Assembly (NCBI GenBank): GCA_025800145.1
Contig: JAOXSH010000037.1
Location: 1 to 64,000 of the forward strand
DNA from: Cohaesibacter sp.
GTDB lineage: Bacteria; Pseudomonadota; Alphaproteobacteria; Rhizobiales; Cohaesibacteraceae
Direction: 5' to 3'
Length of the DNA: 64,000 nt
Both the position numbers and the translations under genes were made by a program. The notes beneath the pieces are model-generated. The model was given only the letters and a program-made list of their open reading frames with translations. It was not told where the DNA came from and ran no database searches. Numbering within the stretch: the first letter of the stretch is position 1; each line of letters opens with the position of its first letter. Below, one piece after another: positions 26,213 through 33,893 of this stretch.

Positions 26213-27544
26213 ATGCAAAAGACAAGCAATGTCACCATGCCCAATGATTTGCAAAATTACTGGATGCCTTTTACAGCCAACCGAGACTTCAAACAGGATC
26301 CGCGTATGGTGGTGGCAGCGGATGGCATGTATTATAAAAGTGCCGATGGGCGGGATATTCTTGATGGCACGGCGGGTCTTTGGTGCGTGAATGCCGGGCA
26401 TAATCGCCCGCTGATTACCAAAGCGATACAAGAGCAGGTTGGTGAGCTGGATTATGCACCCTGTTTCCAGTTTGGTCACCCAAAAGCGTTTGAGCTGGCC
26501 AATCGCGTGGTTGATCTGTTTCCCGAAGGCATGGATCATGTCTTTTTCACCAATTCCGGTTCTGAATCGGTGGATACAGCGCTGAAAATTGCCCTGCATT
26601 ATCACCGAATGCGCGGGGATGCGGCCCGCACGCGCCTGATTGGTCGTGAACGGGGTTATCATGGCACTGGCTTTGGCGGCATTTCGGTTGGCGGCATTGT
26701 TAAAAACCGTATGCATTTTGGCACATTGCTGACAGGGGTCGATCATTTGCCCCATACCCATGATCTGGCGCGCAATGCCTATTCAAAAGGCTGTCCTGAG
26801 CATGGAGTGGAGAAAGCTGATGCCTTGATTGACATTGCCACCTTGCATGACCCTTCCACCATTGCAGCGGTGATTGTGGAACCGATGGCAGGATCAACCG
26901 GCGTTTTGTTGCCACCCAAAGGCTATTTACAGCGCTTGCGCCAGCTTTGCGATCACTATGGTATTTTGCTGATTTTTGATGAAGTCATTACCGGCTTTGG
27001 TCGGCTGGGAGCGGCAACTGCGGCGGATTATTTTGGCGTGACGCCGGATATCATCACCACCGCCAAGGGGTTGACCAATGGGGTTATCCCGGCAGGGGCT
27101 GTGATTGTTTCCAACGAGATTTACAACTCCGCCATGGAGCAGGCCGATGCCCCTATTGAGCTTTTCCATGGCTATACCTATTCCGGCCATCCGGTTGCGG
27201 CAGCAGCTGGGCTTGCAACCTTGGAGACCTACAAACAGGACAATCTGTTTGAGCGGGTTGCCGAGCTGGCACCCTATTGGGAAGCTGCCTTGCATAGCCT
27301 GAAAGGCACCAAGCACATTATTGATTTGCGCAATCTTGGCCTTGTTGGTGCTATTGAGCTGGCCCCGCGCGAGGGTGCGCCCGGTGCCCGTGGTATGGAT
27401 GTGATGATCAAGGCATGGGAAGCGGGCCTGATGGTTAGAGTTACCGGCGATATTATTGCCCTCTCTCCTCCTTTCATCATTGAAAAGAGCGAAATTGACC
27501 GGATCTTTGAAACACTGGGACAGATTTTGCCAAGCGTCGATTAA
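26213..27544 (+). CDS. Omega-amino acid:pyruvate aminotransferase (class III)
   Basis: A 443-residue PLP enzyme that moves the amino group of beta-alanine or a similar omega-amino acid to pyruvate. Class III aminotransferase landmarks: NSGSESVDTALKIALHYH, RGYHGTGFGG, the PLP-ring Asp in LLIFDEVITGFGRLG and the PLP Lys in TTAKGLTNGVIPAGAVIV. The N-terminal NYWMPFTANRDFKQDPRM is characteristic of beta-alanine:pyruvate transaminases. GGAGAGGG precedes the ATG. Divergent from the XRE-cupin regulator and ended by a terminator at 27575-27606. Confidence 0.9.
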   Translation: MQKTSNVTMPNDLQNYWMPFTANRDFKQDPRMVVAADGMYYKSADGRDILDGTAGLWCVNAGHNRPLITKAIQEQVGELDYAPCFQFGHPKAFELANRVVDLFPEGMDHVFFTNSGSESVDTALKIALHYHRMRGDAARTRLIGRERGYHGTGFGGISVGGIVKNRMHFGTLLTGVDHLPHTHDLARNAYSKGCPEHGVEKADALIDIATLHDPSTIAAVIVEPMAGSTGVLLPPKGYLQRLRQLCDHYGILLIFDEVITGFGRLGAATAADYFGVTPDIITTAKGLTNGVIPAGAVIVSNEIYNSAMEQADAPIELFHGYTYSGHPVAAAAGLATLETYKQDNLFERVAELAPYWEAALHSLKGTKHIIDLRNLGLVGAIELAPREGAPGARGMDVMIKAWEAGLMVRVTGDIIALSPPFIIEKSEIDRIFETLGQILPSVD

Positions 27545-27574
27545 GCGATCAATCACACTTAACGAGATCACTAA

Positions 27575-27606
27575 AAGGCTTTTCTGGCTTCCAGAGAAGT
27601 CTTTTT
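27575..27606 (+). terminator. Terminator after the omega-transaminase gene
   Basis: AAGGCTTTTCTGG (27575-27587) pairs with CCAGAGAAGTCTT (27591-27603) with two G-U pairs, then a T-rich run. Confidence 0.75.
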
Positions 27607-27642
27607 TCTTTATGATGGCTTTAGCAGAAAAGGAGCCATGTC

Positions 27643-28824
27643 ATGTTTGAGATGATGAAAAAGGCCGAAGGCGACAAGATATTGGCTCTTATGGGACTTT
27701 ATCGCGCCGATACGCGCCCCAATAAGGTTGATCTGGGTGTTGGGGTTTATAAAGATGCCCATGGCAAAACCCCGATCATGTCGGCGCTGGGCAAGGCGGA
27801 GCGCTGGCAAATCTCTCATCAGGCGTCCAAAAGCTATGTTGGTCTGGCGGGCGATGTGGGCTTTAACGATGCTATCACCGCCTTGGCACTGGGTCAGGAT
27901 TATGATCGCGAGAGAGTTCGTAGCCAACAAGCACCGGGCGGCTCTGGAGCGTTGCGTATTGTGGCTGAATTGCTGGCAGGCAGCAAAGAAGGAGCAACCA
28001 TTTGGGTCTCTGATCCAACATGGCCCAATCATATTCCCATATTCAGCACCGCTGGCCTGACCATCAAACATTACCCTTATTTTGATGCGGATAGCGGTCA
28101 GGTACGCTTTGAGGCAATGATTGAAGCGTTGCGGGCCATTCCTGAACGCGATATTGTTTTGCTGCATGGCTGTTGTCACAATCCAACCGGGGCTAATCTC
28201 AGCCTTGATCAATGGAAAGAGCTTGGCTCTGTTCTGGTTGAGCGCTCGCTGTTTCCCTTCATTGATATTGCCTATCAGGGCTTTGGTGATGGACTGGATG
28301 AGGATGCGGCAGGCTTGCGTCATTTGGCACAGATCGTTCCTGAAATGGCCATTGCGCTTAGTTGCTCAAAGAATTTTGCTGTTTATTGTGATCGGGTTGG
28401 CGCGGCGATTTTGCTGGGTCGCAATGGTGATGAAGCGGATAAGGCCATCAGCCAATTGGCGCTTGTGGCGCGCAAAAGCTATTCCATGCCGCCCAATCAC
28501 GGGGCTTCGGTTATTCGCCATATTTTGCAAACGGATGATTTGCATAGCGAATGGCAGGCTGAACTGGAAGCAATGCGTCTTCGGATGCTGACTTTGCGCA
28601 CGGGTTTGGCAGAGTCCTTACGCCAGCATACAAACAGTGATCGCTTTGATTTTGTCGCCAATCATCGGGGGATGTTTTCCCGCCTTGGCCTTAGCCTTGA
28701 GCAAGTGGAGCAATTGCGCCTTGATCATGCCATTTATATGGTCGGGGATAGCCGGATCAATGTTGCGGGTCTACCGGATGACGGTTTGGAAGATTTGGCC
28801 GCTGCGATTGCGAGTGTTTTGTAA
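27643..28824 (+). CDS. Aromatic/aspartate aminotransferase (class I)
   Basis: A 393-residue PLP aminotransferase of the AspC/TyrB subgroup. Visible: VDLGVGVYKDAHGKTPIM near the N-terminus, APGGSGALRIVAEL, WVSDPTWPNH, HGCCHNPTGANLS, FPFIDIAYQGFGDGL and the PLP Lys in SCSKNFAVYCDRVGA; the C-terminal RINVAGL has the substrate-binding Arg. It probably transaminates aromatic amino acids and aspartate. AAGGAG precedes the ATG. Separated from the upstream transaminase by a terminator, so likely its own unit. Confidence 0.92.
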   Translation: MFEMMKKAEGDKILALMGLYRADTRPNKVDLGVGVYKDAHGKTPIMSALGKAERWQISHQASKSYVGLAGDVGFNDAITALALGQDYDRERVRSQQAPGGSGALRIVAELLAGSKEGATIWVSDPTWPNHIPIFSTAGLTIKHYPYFDADSGQVRFEAMIEALRAIPERDIVLLHGCCHNPTGANLSLDQWKELGSVLVERSLFPFIDIAYQGFGDGLDEDAAGLRHLAQIVPEMAIALSCSKNFAVYCDRVGAAILLGRNGDEADKAISQLALVARKSYSMPPNHGASVIRHILQTDDLHSEWQAELEAMRLRMLTLRTGLAESLRQHTNSDRFDFVANHRGMFSRLGLSLEQVEQLRLDHAIYMVGDSRINVAGLPDDGLEDLAAAIASVL

Positions 28825-28846
28825 GCATCCGCCTCTTTGCCGTTCA

Positions 28847-28869
28847 AAGGGCGAGGCTACCTCGCCCTT
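28847..28869 (+). terminator. Hairpin after the aminotransferase gene
   Basis: AAGGGCGAG and CTCGCCCTT with a five-base loop; no long T-run follows, so this is a weak or factor-dependent terminator. Confidence 0.5.
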
Positions 28870-28903
28870 ACACTATTACGGCATTCATACATAGCCTGTT
28901 CAA

Positions 28904-29962
28904 TCAGGTTTCTTCCCAATATCCTGCAATATAGCTGTTTTTGGTATTGAAGCCCTTTTCTCCACGGAAATGATGCTTTGCCTTGCGTGCTTCGCTTTTC
29001 TTTGCCGCAAACCAGACAAAAACATCTCCCCTCTCAGGGAGCACTGCTTGGCTGGCGCGCTCCAGAAGCTTTTCATGAGCGCCATCTTGCCGCACAACCC
29101 ATTCCAGCGTCATGCTTTGAGGATGCGCTATCTTTAGCTGCTCATCCTGTTTTCCGACGCTTAAAAATACCTGACCGCGGCTTGTTGGCGGGAGTGTTTC
29201 CAAAATACGGGCAATGGCTGGAATGGCGGTTTCATCCCCTGCCAGCAAGAAATAGTCTGCTTGCGGGATCCAGCCGCCAGATGGCCCCATCAGCCCGATT
29301 TCGTCGCCTTTTTTGGCTTGGCAGGCCCACTCTGCCGTTGGGCCGCCTTCATGCAAAAAGACATCAAAGTCAAAGGCCGGCTTTTCCTTGTCAATTTTAC
29401 GCACAGTATAGACCGGGCGCATCAATTCCTGATCGCCTGTTGGCCAGATTGTACGGCCATCTTCATCGATATAAAGCCAAACGGGATCATTGCCAGACTT
29501 CTTTGGAAAGAGCAGGCGGAAATGCATACCCCCTTCAAAGAAGCGATCGATATCATCTGCTGCAAGTGTGATGCGTATATAGGTATGGCCAATTGGCTGA
29601 ACAGAGGTAATCCTGGCTTTTCTGAAATTGGGCGGCATTAGATCCTGAGGCAGATCCCCACTCCATATCAAAGGGCTGTTTGTCTGATTGAGCGCATGTT
29701 TGATATGATCATCGATGCTCTCTTTGAGCAGATATACATCTTCTTTATTGGGAGCAGAGACTTTCAAGCGCACCACCTTATCAAAGATGGCGATATCAAT
29801 CATACCGATTTCGGTTTCGATGCGATGTTGATGATCAGCAATACGAGAAAAAGACAAACCATGCTCTGTGGCCTCCGCTTCAAACAAGGCCAAGGCCTGA
29901 TCGGGAGACAGGCCGGGAATCCGGCTTTCAAGCTTGAAGATGATGGGATCGAGTGTAAGCAT
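28904..29962 (-). CDS. Siderophore-interacting protein (FAD-dependent ferric-siderophore reductase) with DUF2218 domain
   Basis: About 352 residues. The N-terminal 95 residues form a DUF2218-like domain; the rest is a ViuB-type siderophore-interacting flavoprotein with an FAD-binding barrel (about 110-220, RKARITSVQPIGHTYIRITL and RPVYTVRKID) and an NAD(P)H-binding SIP domain (about 220-345, LLAGDETAIPAIARILE). Such proteins reduce ferric-siderophores in the cytosol to release iron. The ATG at 29962 has AGGG at the right distance; an upstream ATG at 30022 would add 20 residues without a site. No Fur box was recognised and no siderophore genes lie nearby. Confidence 0.88.
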   Translation of the reverse strand: MLTLDPIIFKLESRIPGLSPDQALALFEAEATEHGLSFSRIADHQHRIETEIGMIDIAIFDKVVRLKVSAPNKEDVYLLKESIDDHIKHALNQTNSPLIWSGDLPQDLMPPNFRKARITSVQPIGHTYIRITLAADDIDRFFEGGMHFRLLFPKKSGNDPVWLYIDEDGRTIWPTGDQELMRPVYTVRKIDKEKPAFDFDVFLHEGGPTAEWACQAKKGDEIGLMGPSGGWIPQADYFLLAGDETAIPAIARILETLPPTSRGQVFLSVGKQDEQLKIAHPQSMTLEWVVRQDGAHEKLLERASQAVLPERGDVFVWFAAKKSEARKAKHHFRGEKGFNTKNSYIAGYWEET

Positions 29963-30022
29963 GGCTGGCCCTGTCGATATGGAGTTAAAATGTGAATTTT
30001 TGTTCTCTTTTACTGTGCCCAT

Positions 30023-30306
30023 CTAAGAAGGGGCCAGAGGCAGGCTCCCTATTGCTCATCATTCTTGAGTATTTTGCACAGATTTTAAATCCAATTCGAA
30101 TAATTTTGGACATTACTGTATAAGAAACGTGATTTATTTTGCCTGAAAGCCTGATTTAAAAGTCCTGAGCCATATTCTCGATACCTGCTCGCTTCAAGGG
30201 CAACCTTGGCTTTGAAATCCGCGCAATAGCGCTTTCTCTTCGTCATTTCGGATCGTCTTTCTTATCACATGATCCACCTTATACCAACGACACGAAAGAT
30301 TAACCC
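30023..30306. other. Intergenic region upstream of the SIP gene
   Basis: About 280 bp of AT-rich sequence with no recognisable gene. A dispersed repeat terminus closes it at 30282-30308. The promoter of the siderophore-interacting gene must lie at its left end. Confidence 0.4.
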
Positions 30307-30308
30307 AT
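30282..30308 (+). repeat. Dispersed TACCAACGGCA repeat terminus
   Basis: TACCAACGACACGAAAGATT followed by AACCCAT, matching the left end of the 43179-43498 element. It abuts the recombinase relic. Confidence 0.7.
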
Positions 30309-30648
30309 GGTCCGAATTTCTAGGACCACCTCTTGGGATAAGCAATCTCATTATCTTGTTATGAGATGGCAGGAACAGAAACAGGCGCTCAAAAATGTCA
30401 ATGTCACCATAAACAAGTTGACCGACCGTATGATTGATACAACCAGTACAGCAGCCATCAAAGCTTATGAGATGAAACTGGAAAAGCTGGAATCGCAAAA
30501 AGCACTGATTGCCGAGAATCTGGCTAATAAGCCGGATCGCAGCAAAGACTTTGACACAAGATTTCGAACCGCTTTGAATTTTCTGGCAAACCCTTGGATT
30601 CTCAGGGTTTTTGAACCACGAAAACGACCAGCCCGTTCAAGGCTTTAG
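30307..30648 (+). pseudogene. C-terminal relic of a large serine recombinase
   Basis: The 113-residue frame matches the coiled-coil and end region of large serine recombinases (resolvase/recombinase family): LTDRMIDTTSTAAIKAYEMK, then LEKLESQKALIAENLANK and FRTALNFLANPW, which in intact proteins follow the recombinase and zinc-ribbon domains. The catalytic resolvase domain with its active serine is absent, and the usual continuation after FLANPW is replaced by unrelated basic residues. The ATG used is fortuitous (it derives from the CCCATGG of the repeat end). Repeat termini lie on both sides (30282-30308, 30655-30669). Confidence 0.75.
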
Positions 30649-30654
30649 CTATTA

Positions 30655-30669
30655 TACCAACGGCATAAA
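30655..30669 (+). repeat. Short copy of TACCAACGGCA repeat terminus
   Basis: TACCAACGGCATAAA, 22 bp from the 68-bp palindrome at 30691-30759, the same pairing as at 21110-21124. Confidence 0.55.
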
Positions 30670-30690
30670 ACACTCAAGGCACTAAACACC

Positions 30691-30759
30691 TAGAGCATAT
30701 TTTTCGAAAAGTGCGTGCGGTTTTCGGACAAAAATATACTTAGAAACAAAGACTAGAGC
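30691..30759 (-). repeat. 68-bp palindromic repeat, copy 3
   Basis: Reverse-oriented copy of the unit at 21035-21102, placed 12 bp after the TolC-family stop on the minus strand. Confidence 0.85.
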
Positions 30760-30770
30760 ATTTTGCGCAA

Positions 30771-32204
30771 TCAGCGCAATCCGCTCCATGGGTCTTTGGC
30801 ATTGGTTGCTTTTCCGGCCCGGCGCTTTTGTTGCTTTCTGGCCATTTTGGATTTGGCGATTGCTGCCGTTGGCATATGGTCCACTTGGGCATAGCGCGGG
30901 GCTTTTCGCGCGCCGGTGACAGTCAATTGACCTGTTGAGGCAAGATAGGAATAGATGGCAATCACGCTATCGGCCTTGGCGTAAATGTCCACTTCACGGG
31001 CATCAAGCAAAGCCACTTCTGCATCCAAGACATCAAGGAAAGATCGTTGCCCTGCCTTTTCTTCAATTTTGATTCCGCGCAACACATCTTTGGCGGCTTT
31101 CACCTCAGCTCTGGCCTGCTTGACCATGGCTTTTGAAGAATCGTAGCGCAAATAGCGTTCGCGGGCCTGCGCTCTGATTTTCAAGGCAAGGGAAGAACTT
31201 TTATGGCGTGCCTGACTGCGTTCGGCTCTGGCTTTTTTAATGCCAGCAACACGCACACCGCCGTCAAAAATCGGTAAACTCAGACGCAAGGAGAGTGTTT
31301 TTTCCTGTTTGGGGGTTGTTGTTTGTCCAACAGATGTGATGGATTTGGTTATCCCGGCATTGACATCCAGACTTGGCATGATCGTGCCTTCTGCTGCCTT
31401 GACATTATAATCCATGGCGCGGTTGGTTGCGCGCGCTGCGCGCAATTGCGGATGCATGGAGATGGCTTTTTGTTCGGCCGCCTTGACCGATCTGGCCAAA
31501 AACCGTTCAGGGATTTGCGGATAAAACACTTTGGCTGGCTTATAACCGGCCAAAGCTTCAAATTGCCCAGCTGCGGCACCCAGATCAGCTTGCGCACCAG
31601 ACAGGGATGCCCGTGCCCGTGACAAAAGCGCGTCTGTGCGCGACAAATCTGTGCGGGTCAATTCCCCTGCTTTGATGCGGGCTTTGGTTGCGCGGCGCTG
31701 TTTGAGCAAATTATCGACATGGCGACGGCGCAAGGCAATCATCTTACGAGCAGAATAAACATCCATATAGGCCCGCACGGCGCTGAGCAGGACTTCTGTT
31801 TCACGCCCGCGCAAGGCATACTGGCCTGCTTCATATTGATAACGGGACTGAATCATCTTATTGCGATCCTGAAATCCGTTAAAAACACGGTGACTGGCTG
31901 TCATACCATATTGCGTGGTTCTTGTCCGGCGACTTGCGCCTTCCTTGGACTTTTCTTCGCCGATTTTATGGGATCCGGTTGCGGACAGGCTTGGAATCAT
32001 AGCCGCACGGGCTGTATCAAGATCTGCTCTGCGCCCTTCTTGTGCCGCTTCTTCTGCCCGAATATCAGGACTGTTGTCATAAACGTCATAGAGCATTTGC
32101 GACAGGCTTTGTGCAGCTACAGGAGAAGTCAGAAGACAGAATGCCAGACTTGCTGCCATTGTCACGAATTGCTTGTGATGGTTCTGTCGAATGCAATAAG
32201 CCAT
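30771..32204 (-). CDS. TolC family outer-membrane channel of the type I secretion system
   Basis: A 477-residue outer-membrane efflux protein. The signal peptide ends near TSPVAAQ (about residue 32). Two OEP repeats follow, each with long helices: SLSQMLYDVYDNSPDIRAEEA, then ATGSHKIGEE... and SARKMIALRRRHVDNLLKQRR; the second begins with SMHPQLRAARATN and includes LRLSLPIFDGGVRVAGIKKA and KAAKDVLRGIKIEEKAGQRSFLDVLDAE. These features are typical of TolC/LapE-type channels paired with ABC exporters. The C-terminal about 45 residues are basic. It lies 225 bp downstream of the fusion protein gene in the same direction, so it is probably part of the secretion locus. Confidence 0.93.
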   Translation of the reverse strand: MAYCIRQNHHKQFVTMAASLAFCLLTSPVAAQSLSQMLYDVYDNSPDIRAEEAAQEGRRADLDTARAAMIPSLSATGSHKIGEEKSKEGASRRTRTTQYGMTASHRVFNGFQDRNKMIQSRYQYEAGQYALRGRETEVLLSAVRAYMDVYSARKMIALRRRHVDNLLKQRRATKARIKAGELTRTDLSRTDALLSRARASLSGAQADLGAAAGQFEALAGYKPAKVFYPQIPERFLARSVKAAEQKAISMHPQLRAARATNRAMDYNVKAAEGTIMPSLDVNAGITKSITSVGQTTTPKQEKTLSLRLSLPIFDGGVRVAGIKKARAERSQARHKSSSLALKIRAQARERYLRYDSSKAMVKQARAEVKAAKDVLRGIKIEEKAGQRSFLDVLDAEVALLDAREVDIYAKADSVIAIYSYLASTGQLTVTGARKAPRYAQVDHMPTAAIAKSKMARKQQKRRAGKATNAKDPWSGLR

Positions 32205-32429
32205 GATCTCGGACTTCTACTCACTAATAGCCAAGGCTGATGGCGTGCTTTGATCCATCTATGCCTTTGCTAAATTATACACCTGTCTGGCACTGGCTTA
32301 CCTTTCATCGTAGACGCATAGGATCAAGAAGCATGTGCCTCCCAGCCTATGCAGCCATGGACAAAATCAAAGCCAAAGCCTTCCTTTATGTTTTAGAATT
32401 TTATGGTTAATAAAGCGTGCAAATCTGCA

Positions 32430-33767
32430 TCATCGTTCTGTAAAGGCCTGATCAAGCGAACGGAAAACCGGCTTTAGAAGATAGCGCGCCAGAGATTTTT
32501 CGCCGGTCAGGATATCCGCTGTCACCACCATACCCGGCAAAACGGGATAGCTGTCGCCTTCGCGCAAGAGATTGTTGTCATCAAGGGCAATCTGGATTTT
32601 GAAATAAGGCTCGCCTTTTTCATCTTCAAAAGAGGTTGCTGAAATGGTTTTAACCTCGCCTTCCAGCGTGCCAAAGACAAAAGGATCAAAGGTGGACACG
32701 GTGACCTTTGCATCAGCTCCCTGTCTGATATGGCCAATATCTTTTGGCTGTACGCGCACTTCGGCAATGATATTACGATCATTGGGAACAATGCGGGCAA
32801 TGACTTCGCCGCTGCGCACCACTGCGCCAATGGTTTTGAAAGCCAATTCCTGCACCAGGCCCGATGTCGGGGCGATCAGGTCCAGACTTTGCACCCGATC
32901 CTGTTCCTTGGTGAGAATCTGGTCCAGCTCAGACAGCTCGACCTGATTTTTCTGGCGTTCTTTGGCATATTGCGCCTTACTGGCGGCGCGTTGTTCTTCC
33001 AGCTGGATTTCCGCTTCGGAAATTTGTTCCTTTGCGGCGGCAATGCGACCATCAAGGGCAAAGAAGCGAGAGCGGGCTTCTTCCAGAGCTGCGGCTGCTT
33101 CCAAAACAGATCGGCGGGAGGCATATTCCTGCCGACGCAAGCCTTGCAAGATTTTATGCTGCTCCTTGGCAATTTCCAAGCGCTTGGCGGCACTTCTTTT
33201 TTCTGCTTTGGCTGTTGCCAATTCCGCGCGGCGGCGGGCTACCTGACTGGATAATTTGGCTTCTTCTCGCTCCATGCGCGCCTTTTCCGATGTAAAAAAG
33301 CTGAAAGAATTTTTGATCAATTTGGGATAATTGGTCAAATCATCGCCGTAAATCGGCTGATCCTGCTTTTTTGACAAGGCGTCAAGATTGGCGATGCTCA
33401 TGCGCAGCGATGCAGCCCGCACTTGCAGACGATCCCTGTCACTTTGCGTTGCGGTGGATCTTAAGCGCACCAAAGGCTGGCCTTTTTCGACGCGATCGCC
33501 TTCGCGCACCAAAAGTTGGTCAATATAGCCGCCTTCAAGATGTTGAATGGTCTGAACAGAGGTGGTTGGCTGAATTTGGCCTGTGGCATGGGTCACCTCC
33601 AGCACAGAGGTCAGAAAGCTCCAGCTGATGAACCCAATCAGGAACAGAAAACTACCGGTGATCACATAAGAGAATAATTGGGGCGGATGCTCCAACTCCA
33701 AAGCCAACGGCAAGGACAGAGACTTGGAATCAAGTTCCTCTTCCTTTGATTTAAACCACTTCTTCAT
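32430..33767 (-). CDS. HlyD-family membrane fusion protein of the type I secretion system
   Basis: A 445-residue periplasmic adaptor. One N-terminal membrane segment (about 35-58, SYVITGSFLFLIGFISWSFL) follows a short cytoplasmic tail. A biotinyl-lipoyl-like half (TTSVQTIQHLEGGYIDQLLVREGDRVEKGQ) leads into a long coiled coil (about 100-275), then LIAPTSGLVQELAFKTIGAVVRSGEVIARIVP and the beta-barrel domain (AEVRVQPKDIGHIRQGADAKV). It bridges the ABC pair and the TolC-type channel. I chose the ATG at 33767 with AGGG six bases upstream; a GTG at 33785 is the alternative. It follows the first ABC gene with a 126-bp gap. Confidence 0.94.
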   Translation of the reverse strand: MKKWFKSKEEELDSKSLSLPLALELEHPPQLFSYVITGSFLFLIGFISWSFLTSVLEVTHATGQIQPTTSVQTIQHLEGGYIDQLLVREGDRVEKGQPLVRLRSTATQSDRDRLQVRAASLRMSIANLDALSKKQDQPIYGDDLTNYPKLIKNSFSFFTSEKARMEREEAKLSSQVARRRAELATAKAEKRSAAKRLEIAKEQHKILQGLRRQEYASRRSVLEAAAALEEARSRFFALDGRIAAAKEQISEAEIQLEEQRAASKAQYAKERQKNQVELSELDQILTKEQDRVQSLDLIAPTSGLVQELAFKTIGAVVRSGEVIARIVPNDRNIIAEVRVQPKDIGHIRQGADAKVTVSTFDPFVFGTLEGEVKTISATSFEDEKGEPYFKIQIALDDNNLLREGDSYPVLPGMVVTADILTGEKSLARYLLKPVFRSLDQAFTER

Positions 33768-33893
33768 ATTGACCCTGAAACTCACAACTTATCAAACAGC
33801 GTCTTGTCTTGACCATTATGGCTTATTTAATCTTAATGGTTGGTTTCGATCTGTACCAAAATGCGACTCTTTGCAATTTTTGTCGCAAGTGAC

